A stretch of 64,000 nucleotides of DNA from NCBI GenBank assembly GCA_045546275.1, contig JAZQCM010000014.1:310001-374000 (forward strand), read 5' to 3'. The position numbers and the translations under genes were made by a program. Numbering within the stretch: the stretch's first letter is position 1; every line of letters begins with the position of its first letter. The notes beneath the pieces are model-generated. The model was not told where the DNA came from, did no database searches, and saw only the letters and a program-made list of their open reading frames with translations. Of the stretch, positions 9,401-16,405 are shown piece by piece. The stretch is from RGIG1927 sp045546275 (GTDB lineage Bacteria > Bacillota > Clostridia > UMGS1883).

Positions 9401-9846
9401 AAGAACGCCATTACAGCGGGAGGTATAGGTCTGAATACATACACGAATATACCTATAACGAAAAAGGACAGAAGATAATCGCTGTTTTAGACGATGAAAC
9501 CATATTGTATGAATACGATGAAAAGGGCAATCTTGTATTGGAAAAAGACAAGGACGGAAATTGGAAGAGAAAGTATACATACGATGAAAATAATAACAGA
9601 GTTTATTATGAGCAAAGTAACGGCTATTGGCAAAAAAACTACTACGACGAAGATGGCAAACCTATAAAGGTAGAAGCAAGTGGAGACACGCTTGCCCTGT
9701 ACACCTACGATGAAGAAAACAAGCTCGTGTCCTACAGCTCTGTGTCAAAGGATTTTATAATGAGAGAAACTTATAAATATAATGAGAAAGGGCTTATGGT
9801 GTACAGTGAAACTTACACCAAAGAGCTTACAGAAACGGAGGAATAA
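6430..9846 (+). CDS. Secreted BspA-type leucine-rich-repeat protein with copper-amine-oxidase-N-like and YD-like repeats
   Basis: A 1138-residue exported protein. The start MKKVLSLILAVLL has a GAAGGAGG site 7 bp upstream; the frame is open further upstream without such a site. After a signal peptide come many BspA/LRR_5 units (IPDTVTSIGSNLFENC-like) over about residues 55-700. About 790-907 holds two copies of the DRTMVPMRAI / SRTMVPVRAI unit of the copper-amine-oxidase N-terminal-like domain, a wall-associated module with no enzymatic role here. About 910-1138 is a run of YTYDENGN-like repeats resembling RHS/YD repeats. It is probably a surface adhesion or polymer-binding protein. Its stop is 1 bp before the next gene. 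Confidence 0.85.
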   Translation: MKKVLSLILAVLLTCTGLTVFSAELTTGGRPEFLNFYYELEWTIDQNGVLTISDEVTALPSFGSSWGEYGPWRGNSAITKVIIPDTVTSIGSNLFENCVNLQEVVLPKSLEYIGENTFNGCKNVKKIEISSENTVFKTIDGVLFDGLGKILTWYPPAAEAKEYTIPEGTVEIADSAFQNSQNLEKVNFPDSITKIGRNAFSGAKNLDNLLLPDTIKYIGQGSFAGCEKLENIKMPQCAYVQGKPFYNTAFYKNEANWVENGLYIDNYLVDIKSDATEIEIKPDTISIAGGYTCPATITKITIPGSVKYIGDRAFSRTKRIEVCFNEGLEVLGDGAFYSSRVTSITLPDSLKVIGKEAFSNCSMLETINLGQGVEEIGENAFDMCYSLKEITIPDSVKKIGMAALKDCSELHTIRVGKGLEKFDFVYSCKNLSVIEISEHNPYLCAKDNVVFDKKGEVLIYYPYKKDNEEYTVPDGVKVIGESALKNGRFKKLTIPVSVEKIECFNNANFIKDIYYLGTKEEWEKVEICENNSTITQAMVHFNDGNVDNLYENLRFREEEDKVYIIGLADKNATDISIPGEINGKKVFLQASAFAKSNVVNVTLDESIKTIPSQAFSGCSKLENINLDYVEHIGTSAFEFCTSLKEINLLNIKSWSGITEKELDLEKKQLKLYYHQTLYRYDTSSMFTVFYLSNIETLRIKWPEENFDKEATMLPALFINCNVGKVIFENFTVCPSLAEFMKVDTSGNQHRFDGDMGLINADSNIVIYSRDEKAKEYAEKIGVAFVKQAGPEGEISVKVNGENLTCDTAPYIKNDRTMVPMRAIFEALGASVTWDDATKTATGVKDGVEVKIAIGENVLYKNGKEIALDAVAEITNSRTMVPVRAISEAFNGVVNWADETKTVEIFVYPGENSDIIRTWYAYNEKNQITYWATNKGEWVQLTYNEKGNEIKKQSHQSTAYSTYDKNDNCVLYEDSLGFEIQYTYDENGNVIKERHYSGRYRSEYIHEYTYNEKGQKIIAVLDDETILYEYDEKGNLVLEKDKDGNWKRKYTYDENNNRVYYEQSNGYWQKNYYDEDGKPIKVEASGDTLALYTYDEENKLVSYSSVSKDFIMRETYKYNEKGLMVYSETYTKELTETEE

Positions 9847-9847
9847 T

Positions 9848-11314
9848 ATGAAAAAGGTTATTTGTCTAATTTTAGTGCTGTGTATGCTTTTTGGCGCACT
9901 GCCTGCACTTGCAAATGAAGCACCGGTTAAAACGGAAGAAGCAGGAGGCTTCATTTACGTGCGGGAAGGAGACCATGCAGTAATAACCTCAGTGGTAAAA
10001 GGCAATGATAGAACCACCTATTTTTACAGCAGCGAAAAAGGGTTTTACAATGCCGTTAACAATGATACTCTTTGTGTGCCAAGTGTGATTAACGGATTAG
10101 TTGTTGAAATTGCAAAAGAAGCCTTTGCAGGCTATAATGGCTACAAAAAAGTGGTTTTTGAGGAAGGAATTTATGTGCTTCCCGAGGGTGTGTGCCGAGG
10201 AATGCCCAACCTTGAAGAGGTGGTTTTGCCTGCAAGCTTAGTTGAAATCGGACCCTTTGCCTTTAGTGGCTGCAATAAATTAAAAAAAATTACCCCAATT
10301 AATTTAGACAAAGTTGGCGATGGCGCATTTACAAACTGCGAAAACCTTGTTGTGGAAGTCAATCACATAGGTAGCGAGGGAAAAGGTGTGTTTGACGGAT
10401 GCAAAGAGGTTATCACCGCAAACAAAACCACATCTGACAAGGCAGGAAACACAAAAAACAAAAAGAATCCCATTGTTAATGTCAACGCAAAGGGCGTCTT
10501 TAACGATGTTAAGGCGGAAAGCGAGCTTTATAACCAGGTGGAACTTTTATCACAGCTTGGCATTATGGACGGCTTTGAAGACGGTGAATTTAAGCTTAAT
10601 GAAACCTTGACTCGTGCACAGGCGGCAACTGTTATTGTAAGGCTTTTAAATAAGGAAAGCGAAATAGTTGAAGGTGAAGCATCGTTTTCCGACGTGCCCG
10701 AAAGCCACTGGGCAGCTTGTTACATAAACCTTGCTTGTAAGGAAGGCATTATAAATGGCATGGGTGACAAAACCTTTTGCCCTGAAGATATGGTTACCTA
10801 CCACCAGTTTATAAAAATGCTTTGCTGCACTTTGGGCTATAGCGTAGCTGCGGAAAAAACCTATGGTGGTTGGAAAAATGACGGCTACATTAAAGTGGCG
10901 GAAATTTTAAAATTAACAAAGGGCATTGAATTTGAAAAGGATGCTCCTGTTACCCGCGAACATGTGGTAGAAATGGTTTATAAAGCTTTGGACATTGAGC
11001 TTTTAGACGAAAACGTCGCATCTGTAGGCTTGTACGGCGACATAGAAACAGATAACGACCAGGTAAAAACCATTATAACAACATATTTTGATTATCAGAT
11101 AGTGGTTGGTATATTGCATAGCAATACAAGCCTTGAGGTGACAAGAAGCTACAACAAAAGCCGGGAGTATTATGCAGTTGGTGATTTGATTAACTTTACG
11201 ACCAAGTGCGATAATTTAGAGCATCTTGCAGGAAAAACCGTGACAGCATATGTGAAGAAAACCCGGAGCGGTGAAAATGTTCTTCTTACGGCGGTTGAAC
11301 GACCGGGTACATAA
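9848..11314 (+). CDS. Secreted leucine-rich-repeat protein with S-layer homology domains
   Basis: A 488-residue exported protein starting at MKKVICLILVLCMLFGALPALA, a clear signal peptide preceded by CGGAGG. A short BspA-type leucine-rich section (about residues 75-190) is followed by S-layer homology domains at about 217-272 (LTRAQAATVIVRLL), 280-335 (FSDVPESHW) and a degenerate third at about 339-385 (VTREHVVEMVYKAL). SLH domains bind secondary wall polymers, so this member may anchor to the wall, possibly together with the larger neighbour that lacks SLH. The two genes share the leader type and one operon. Confidence 0.85.
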   Translation: MKKVICLILVLCMLFGALPALANEAPVKTEEAGGFIYVREGDHAVITSVVKGNDRTTYFYSSEKGFYNAVNNDTLCVPSVINGLVVEIAKEAFAGYNGYKKVVFEEGIYVLPEGVCRGMPNLEEVVLPASLVEIGPFAFSGCNKLKKITPINLDKVGDGAFTNCENLVVEVNHIGSEGKGVFDGCKEVITANKTTSDKAGNTKNKKNPIVNVNAKGVFNDVKAESELYNQVELLSQLGIMDGFEDGEFKLNETLTRAQAATVIVRLLNKESEIVEGEASFSDVPESHWAACYINLACKEGIINGMGDKTFCPEDMVTYHQFIKMLCCTLGYSVAAEKTYGGWKNDGYIKVAEILKLTKGIEFEKDAPVTREHVVEMVYKALDIELLDENVASVGLYGDIETDNDQVKTIITTYFDYQIVVGILHSNTSLEVTRSYNKSREYYAVGDLINFTTKCDNLEHLAGKTVTAYVKKTRSGENVLLTAVERPGT

Positions 11315-11323
11315 TTTTAAACA

Positions 11324-11352
11324 TTGATTATTCCTTTCATTTGTGGTACAAT
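11324..11352 (+). promoter_or_regulatory. Promoter of the EamA transporter, embedded in the hairpin
   Basis: -35 TTGATT (11324-11329), 17 bp spacer, -10 TACAAT (11347-11352) with an upstream TGG. Initiation near 11359 would omit the hairpin's 5' arm and leave the ribosome site exposed. Confidence 0.6.
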
Positions 11353-11381
11353 GAGTTATCACAAATGAAAGGAATTTTTTT
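11330..11381 (+). terminator. Terminator-like hairpin overlapping a promoter and the next gene's ribosome site
   Basis: A perfect 16-bp stem (11330-11345 with 11360-11375) and 14-nt loop, followed by a run of T ending at the ATG. It should terminate transcription from the leucine-rich-repeat operon. The 3' arm contains AAAGGA, the Shine-Dalgarno of the EamA gene at 11382. An extended -10 TGGTACAAT (11344-11352) lies across the 5' arm and loop. Confidence 0.8.
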
Positions 11382-12308
11382 ATGGAAAAGAAACATTTTT
11401 TACAAAAAACCTACGTTGTGGCACTTTTGGCACTTTTGTGCTGTGTACTCTGGGGCAGTGCAACACCCTCCATTAAAAAAGGGTACGAAATTTTCGGTAT
11501 TGTAGGCAATGACTACATGTCCACAATCCTTTTTGCAGGTATCCGCTTTATTTTAGCAGGTATTTTAACTGTTTTAATCGGCAGTGTGTTGGCTAAAAAG
11601 CCTCTTTTGCCAAATAAGGGCACAATTAAGTACGTTCTGGCATTGAGCCTGGTACAAACGGTTATCCAGTACGTATTCTTCTACATAGGTCATGCATATG
11701 CAAGTGGTGTTACAGCGGCAATTGTAAACGGCAGTAACGTGTTTATTGCAATATTGGTTGCGGCATTTATTTTCAGAACAGAAAAAATGACAACTAAAAA
11801 AGCAATCGGCTGTGTGCTGGGCTTTTTGGGTGTTATTGTTGTGAGCCTTTCAAAGGGTGATATGGGCTTTACAATGATGGGTGCAGGCTTTATTTTAATG
11901 GCAGCTCTTGCCTACGCATTCAGCTCAGTTATGATTAAAATGTATTCAAAGTACGAAAACCCCGTTACACTTTCAGGCTGGCAGTTTTTCATTGGCGGTA
12001 TTATTATGACTGTTTTTGCTCTTCCCATGGGCGGAAAGTTCCAGATTAGTGAAGGAAACGGCTTAACTGCTTTTGTTCTTTTGTTCTACATGGCATGTAT
12101 TTCTGCTGTGGCATATTCAATCTGGGGCCTGCTTATGAAGTACAACGACGTGTCCAAGGTTTCAATTTTCGGACCCTTTAACCCCATTTCGGGTGTTATT
12201 TTGTCGGCTGTTATTTTGGGCGAATGGAGTAGCATTGGCATTGAGGTTGTACTTGCCCTTGTATTGGTGGCACTTGGTATTTTAGTTGTAAACTATAAGA
12301 AAAACTAA
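11382..12308 (+). CDS. EamA/DMT family transporter
   Basis: A 308-residue integral membrane protein with ten hydrophobic helices arranged as two EamA repeats (about residues 12-150 and 165-305). CCVLWGSATPSIKKGYEI and the AIVNGSNVFIAILVAAFIF segment are typical of drug/metabolite transporters. The substrate is not evident; members export amino acids, nucleosides and other small molecules. The gene starts immediately after a T-run that ends a hairpin carrying its ribosome site. The FNT-like gene follows 11 bp after the stop. Confidence 0.9.
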   Translation: MEKKHFLQKTYVVALLALLCCVLWGSATPSIKKGYEIFGIVGNDYMSTILFAGIRFILAGILTVLIGSVLAKKPLLPNKGTIKYVLALSLVQTVIQYVFFYIGHAYASGVTAAIVNGSNVFIAILVAAFIFRTEKMTTKKAIGCVLGFLGVIVVSLSKGDMGFTMMGAGFILMAALAYAFSSVMIKMYSKYENPVTLSGWQFFIGGIIMTVFALPMGGKFQISEGNGLTAFVLLFYMACISAVAYSIWGLLMKYNDVSKVSIFGPFNPISGVILSAVILGEWSSIGIEVVLALVLVALGILVVNYKKN

Positions 12309-12319
12309 GAGGTGGACCT

Positions 12320-12967
12320 ATGTTCAAACGAATAATATCATTCACCGTTGACGGAATTATGGCAGGACTGCTTCTTTCAATATGCTGTGCAGTAAACATA
12401 AGCGCAAACCGTGGTTTTGCAGGTGCATTTCTTTTTAGCTTAGGTCTTTTTGCCATTATGGAGCTGCATTTAGGCTTGTACACAGGAAAGGTAGGCTACG
12501 TAGTTGTAAAACGCCCCAAATATGCAGGGGAGGTTACCATTACTCTTATAAGTAACACCGTAGGTGCCTTTTTTGGCGGCTGGCTTTTAAGCCTTACACG
12601 CTTTGGTGCACTTTGGGCAGAAAAAGCTGAAACAATTGTGTCAAACAAGTTTTATGACAACCCTTTGAGCATGTTCCTTCTTTCAATGTTTTGCGGTGTG
12701 CTTATTTTCATTGCAGTTGAAGGCGACAAAAAATGCACAAATGCTGACGACCATGTGGGAGCACTTTTCACAACCCTTATTCCTGTTATGATATTTATCA
12801 TTTGCGGGTTTAACCATTCCATTGCCGATATGGGTTATTTTGCATTGAGCAGGTTTGCACATTGTAGCAGGGCAATCCTTTATTTTACAATGGCAATCCT
12901 TGGTAACGGTGTTGGCTGTATGATAATACCTGTTATGAAAAAATTCTCGATAAACAAATGGTTTTAA
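12320..12967 (+). CDS. Short formate/nitrite transporter (FNT)-like membrane protein, copy 1
   Basis: A 215-residue membrane protein. FSLGLFAIMELHLGLYTGK corresponds to the FocA segment around FSLGLILCVV...LFTS, LIPVMIFIICGFNHSIADM to the FNT signature GFEHSIANM, and ILGNGVG to GNIIGG. The central pore His and the Thr of the filter loop are therefore kept. It is about 60-70 residues shorter than FocA (about 280), mainly at the N-terminus and in loops. The fold assignment is inferred from these motifs. GGTGG precedes the ATG. Substrate unknown; a small anion such as formate is a guess. Confidence 0.75.
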   Translation: MFKRIISFTVDGIMAGLLLSICCAVNISANRGFAGAFLFSLGLFAIMELHLGLYTGKVGYVVVKRPKYAGEVTITLISNTVGAFFGGWLLSLTRFGALWAEKAETIVSNKFYDNPLSMFLLSMFCGVLIFIAVEGDKKCTNADDHVGALFTTLIPVMIFIICGFNHSIADMGYFALSRFAHCSRAILYFTMAILGNGVGCMIIPVMKKFSINKWF

Positions 12968-12970
12968 TAA

Positions 12971-13000
12971 AAAGCACGGAGGATTATTCCTCCGTGTTTT
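12971..13000 (+). terminator. Terminator between the two FNT-like genes
   Basis: Stem CACGGAGGA / TCCTCCGTG with a 4-nt loop and a following T-run. A TATAAT at 13005-13010 just after it could serve the second copy, although no good -35 is present. Confidence 0.85.
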
Positions 13001-13030
13001 TGCGTATAATCATATTTAAGGTGATTGAAT

Positions 13031-13672
13031 ATGATTAAAAAGCTTATTTCATTTGTTGTGGATGGGGTGTTGAGTGGGGTTATTGTTTCAATCGGCTGCA
13101 CGGTTTTTATTCAGTGTGACAGTAAAGCCTTGGGGGCGGTGCTTTTCAGCTTTGGCTTGTTTGTTATAATAACCTTTCATTTAGGCTTGTACACAGGGAA
13201 AGCCGGGTATTTGCCCGACAACGAAAAAATATACATTGTTGAGGTTTTCTTAACCCTTATAAGTAACTTTATGGGGGTGATAGTTGGAACAAGCCTTTTA
13301 AAGCTCACAAGACTTTCTGATAATCTTAATGTGAAAGCAAAAGATTTACTCAGTGTGAAATTTTCAGACAGCTATCTCAGTGCGTTCATCCTTGCCGTTT
13401 TTTGCGGAATAATGATGTATATTGCAGTTGAGGCAAACAAAAGATGCATTATGGAAAAAAACCACGTAATAGGCTCCCTTGCGGTAATAATGCCTGTTAT
13501 GATTTTTGTGTACGGATCCTTTAACCACTCCATTGCAGACTTTGCGTTTTTCTCCCTTTCGGGGTTTTACAATTTAAAAAGAGCACTTATTTATTTCCCG
13601 CTTGTTATTATCGGCAACGGAATAGGGGGCATATTTTTACCTCTTATGAAAAGAATGTCTGTGGATAAATAA
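13031..13672 (+). CDS. Short formate/nitrite transporter (FNT)-like membrane protein, copy 2
   Basis: A 213-residue paralogue of the preceding protein with the same landmarks: FVVDGVLSG near the start, FHLGLYTGKAGY, AVEANKRC, a GSFNHSIADF version of the FNT signature, and IGNGIGG. The ATG at 13031 is preferred because AAGGTGA lies 6-7 bp upstream; a TTG six bases earlier would overlap that site. Copies 1 and 2 are separated by a terminator, so they may be expressed separately. Two short copies might assemble together or differ in selectivity; that is inference. Confidence 0.75.
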   Translation: MIKKLISFVVDGVLSGVIVSIGCTVFIQCDSKALGAVLFSFGLFVIITFHLGLYTGKAGYLPDNEKIYIVEVFLTLISNFMGVIVGTSLLKLTRLSDNLNVKAKDLLSVKFSDSYLSAFILAVFCGIMMYIAVEANKRCIMEKNHVIGSLAVIMPVMIFVYGSFNHSIADFAFFSLSGFYNLKRALIYFPLVIIGNGIGGIFLPLMKRMSVDK

Positions 13673-13706
13673 AAGCTGACAGATTAACTTTCTGTCAGCT
13701 TTTTTA
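13671..13706. terminator. Bidirectional terminator between FNT copy 2 and the GTPase-nuclease fusion gene
   Basis: Stem AAAAGCTGACAGA / TCTGTCAGCTTTTTT with a 7-nt loop, overlapping the 3' ends of both convergent genes. Confidence 0.9.
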
Positions 13707-16266
13707 TAATTTCTTCTGTTAAAACAGTGTTGTCAAGAGATTTGTTTTCAATGTTGTTCTGACGGATAAAGGATGCAATTTCTTTTTTTGCTTCTTTTAA
13801 TTCCGAAAAGAACTCTCTTGCGCTCATTCGGTAAGCACCGCTGCCAAGTATTATCATTTGTTCAAGGTTGTCGCTTGTGGCAACACGAACACGGTGATGC
13901 TTACTAAGCTCGTGTGTTACCTTTTCAATGTAGCTGTCGGCAGTTTCGGCTTCTTTTGTGTAAACCACACTTATGTTGCCGTGGGTTTCCACGCTGCCCT
14001 GATTGCCCTTAACACGGTAGGCGTCAAAAACAACTATTACCTCAATGCCCTTTAAGCTGTTGTAGCTTTGTGCTTTTTCAATAAGAAGGTTGCGGGCGTT
14101 TTCCAAACTTTCCGATGCCGCCTTTTTCAAATCCTCATCGGCATAAATAATGTTGTAGCCGTCAATTAAAAGGTAGTCGCTGCCTGTGTATTTCTTTTTC
14201 TTTTCAACATAGTCGCCAAGCTCTTTTTTCACGGTTTTCATTTGTTGGGGGAGCTTGCGCTCAATTTTGCCGTAGGTGGCTTCAAAAATTTTAATCAGCT
14301 CATCCTCGTCAACAACACCTGTTTTGCCGCCGCCTGTTGTGCTTTTGTAAACCCGCTCGGCGGTTTTTTCCTTACCCAGGTGCATGTAGTTTTCAACCTC
14401 GTTCCATTTTACCGTAAAGCCTGCACCCTGTGCACAAAAAACTGAGTCGGGGGAGTTGTATAAATCAGCTTCCGGGTCGTAGCCCTTACTTGCAACAACC
14501 TCTTCCTGGTTGGGGCACTTGCCGTAGCCTGCAAAGCTGCAGTTTAATTTGCCAAGCCCCTTTGTAAAGGATGCTAAGGTTAAGTCGTAGCCGTGCATAC
14601 CCGATATAGGAGCCGAGCCACGCACAATACTAAGGTTATTTTCGCCCATTTCGGGAGCGGAAATGCTGCCGCCCATCTGGGTTATGTCGGTCATGAGCTT
14701 GCCCACGTTTTCCGTTGGAAGAGTAATGGTAAAATCATACCATGGCTCCAACAGCACGCTTTCTGCCTGCATTAAGCCCTGGCGTACTGCACGGTAGGTT
14801 GCCTGCCTGAAATCACCGCCCTCGGTGTGCTTCAAATGCGCCTTGCCGCTTACTAAAGTAATTTTCATGTCGGTTATGGGTGCACCTGTAAGAACGCCCT
14901 TGTGGCGTTTTTCTTTCAAATGAGTAAGAACTAAGTTCTGCCAGTTTTTTGCAAGTATTTCTTCGCTGCAATCAGTGTCAAAAACGAGGCCGGTGCCGCT
15001 TTTGCCGGGTTCAAGCCTTAAATGCACCTCAGCGTAGTGGCGAAGGGGTTCGTAGTGACCAACGCCCTCTACTGTGTTTGATATGGTTTCCTTGTAAATA
15101 ATACTGCCGCGGGCAAAATCCACCGCCATGTTAAAGCGGTTTAATATTATTTTCTTTATTACCTCCAGCTGAACCTCGCCCATAAGCTGAAAGCTGATTT
15201 CCTGTGTTTGCTCGTTCCAGGTAATGTTAAGCTCGGTTTCTTCCTCCTCAAGCTTTTTCAATTCACGAAATGCACTTAAGCTGTCCTTATCGGGGGGAAG
15301 AACTAAGCTGTAGGAAAATAAAGGTGTTTGTGAAAGATTGTCCGATTCAAGTTCATCGCCTAAGCCTTGCCCGGGGAAGGTTTTGGTAAGACCTGTAACT
15401 GTGCACACATCACCCTGGGTCACAACACCTGCACTCTGATATTTAACACCCGAATAAATACGGATTTCGTTAACCTTTTCTTCGTTTATAATGTCACGGA
15501 CAGAAAGCGAGCCGCCTGTAATTTTAAGGTGGGTCAAACGATTCCCTCTGTCATCCTCGGAAATTTTAAAAACCTTTGCTGCAAAAGCTTCTTTTGGAAA
15601 TGGGGAAGTGGTGTATTTGTCAAGAAGAGAAAGAAGCGCCTCAATGCCTTTTTCCTTTAAAGCCGAGCCAAAAACCACTGGGAATATACTTCTTCTTTTA
15701 ATGCCGTAGGAAATGTCCTTCTGACCAATTTCGCCTTCTTCCAGATACAAATTCATAAGTATTTCGTCGCACATGCCGATTTGCTCATAATCAACAACTG
15801 AAAATGGGATGCAGCCTGCATCAAGCTCACTTTGGATTGATAAAAGTATTTCTTCCTCGCTGTAGTGGGAAATATCCATTTTATTTACAAAAATAAAGGT
15901 GGGGATGTTGTATCTTTTAAGTAAATTCCAAAGGGTAACAGTGTGGCTTTGCACCTTTTCCGAGCCTGACACCAAAAGCACTGCATAGTCCAACACATTT
16001 AAAACTCTCTCCGCTTCGCTGGAAAAATCCACGTGCCCCGGAGTGTCAAGGAGAGTAAAGGAGGTTTCGTTTGCAATAAAGCGTGCTTCCTTTGAAAAAA
16101 TTGTAATACCACGTTCTTTTTCCTGTTCATCGGTATCAAGAAATGTGTTTTTGTGGTCAACTCTGCCCAAACTTCGTATTGCGCCCGTGTGGTGCAAAAT
16201 TGCCTCAGACAAGGTTGTTTTACCGCTGTCAACGTGGGCAAGAATGCCGATGGTAAGCTTTTTCAC
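13684..16266 (-). CDS. EF-G/TetM-like ribosomal-protection GTPase fused to a C-terminal Rae1/YacP-like NYN nuclease domain
   Basis: An 860-residue cytoplasmic protein. Residues 1 to about 655 form an EF-G-like translation GTPase of the TetM/TetO class: G1 AHVDSGKT, ERGITI in switch I, G3 DTPGH, G4 NKMD, and the late GYDPEADLYNSPDS segment. TetM itself ends near residue 640. After a basic linker, residues 697-860 match the NYN/YacP family, whose B. subtilis member Rae1 cuts mRNA in the ribosomal A site. Seen are DGYN, VVFDAYRVKG, YTKEAETAD, ATSDNLEQ and SARE, so the acidic catalytic residues are kept. The fusion puts an A-site nuclease on a factor that binds next to the A site. Drug resistance is not established. 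It is monocistronic with its own promoter. Confidence 0.9.
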   Translation of the reverse strand: MKKLTIGILAHVDSGKTTLSEAILHHTGAIRSLGRVDHKNTFLDTDEQEKERGITIFSKEARFIANETSFTLLDTPGHVDFSSEAERVLNVLDYAVLLVSGSEKVQSHTVTLWNLLKRYNIPTFIFVNKMDISHYSEEEILLSIQSELDAGCIPFSVVDYEQIGMCDEILMNLYLEEGEIGQKDISYGIKRRSIFPVVFGSALKEKGIEALLSLLDKYTTSPFPKEAFAAKVFKISEDDRGNRLTHLKITGGSLSVRDIINEEKVNEIRIYSGVKYQSAGVVTQGDVCTVTGLTKTFPGQGLGDELESDNLSQTPLFSYSLVLPPDKDSLSAFRELKKLEEEETELNITWNEQTQEISFQLMGEVQLEVIKKIILNRFNMAVDFARGSIIYKETISNTVEGVGHYEPLRHYAEVHLRLEPGKSGTGLVFDTDCSEEILAKNWQNLVLTHLKEKRHKGVLTGAPITDMKITLVSGKAHLKHTEGGDFRQATYRAVRQGLMQAESVLLEPWYDFTITLPTENVGKLMTDITQMGGSISAPEMGENNLSIVRGSAPISGMHGYDLTLASFTKGLGKLNCSFAGYGKCPNQEEVVASKGYDPEADLYNSPDSVFCAQGAGFTVKWNEVENYMHLGKEKTAERVYKSTTGGGKTGVVDEDELIKIFEATYGKIERKLPQQMKTVKKELGDYVEKKKKYTGSDYLLIDGYNIIYADEDLKKAASESLENARNLLIEKAQSYNSLKGIEVIVVFDAYRVKGNQGSVETHGNISVVYTKEAETADSYIEKVTHELSKHHRVRVATSDNLEQMIILGSGAYRMSAREFFSELKEAKKEIASFIRQNNIENKSLDNTVLTEEIIKKLTES

Positions 16267-16301
16267 AAAAATCCTCCTTTCAGTTTAAACTAACATTTAT
16301 C

Positions 16302-16330
16302 ATGATACCACATATTAAAATTAATTTCAA
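16302..16330 (-). promoter_or_regulatory. Promoter of the GTPase-NYN fusion gene
   Basis: Minus strand: -35 TTGAAA (16330-16325), 17 bp spacer, extended -10 TGGTATCAT (TATCAT at 16307-16302). The leader of about 30 nt is too short for the attenuation peptides found upstream of tet(M). Confidence 0.75.
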
Positions 16331-16337
16331 CTTTATG

Positions 16338-16366
16338 TTGCGAAGATGGTAAAAAAGTGGTATGAT
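16338..16366 (+). promoter_or_regulatory. Promoter of the WecB/TagA-type gene
   Basis: -35 TTGCGA (16338-16343), 17 bp spacer, extended -10 TGGTATGAT (TATGAT at 16361-16366), back to back with the divergent fusion-gene promoter. Confidence 0.65.
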
Positions 16367-16405
16367 ATATAATGATTAATTATATAGATTGAGAGGTGCC
16401 CGAAG

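Noticed and set aside
13684..16266. Simple tetracycline-resistance gene (tet family)
   Set aside because: The protein is 220 residues longer than TetM, has a nuclease domain, lacks a tet-type leader, and shows no mobile-element context; resistance cannot be claimed.
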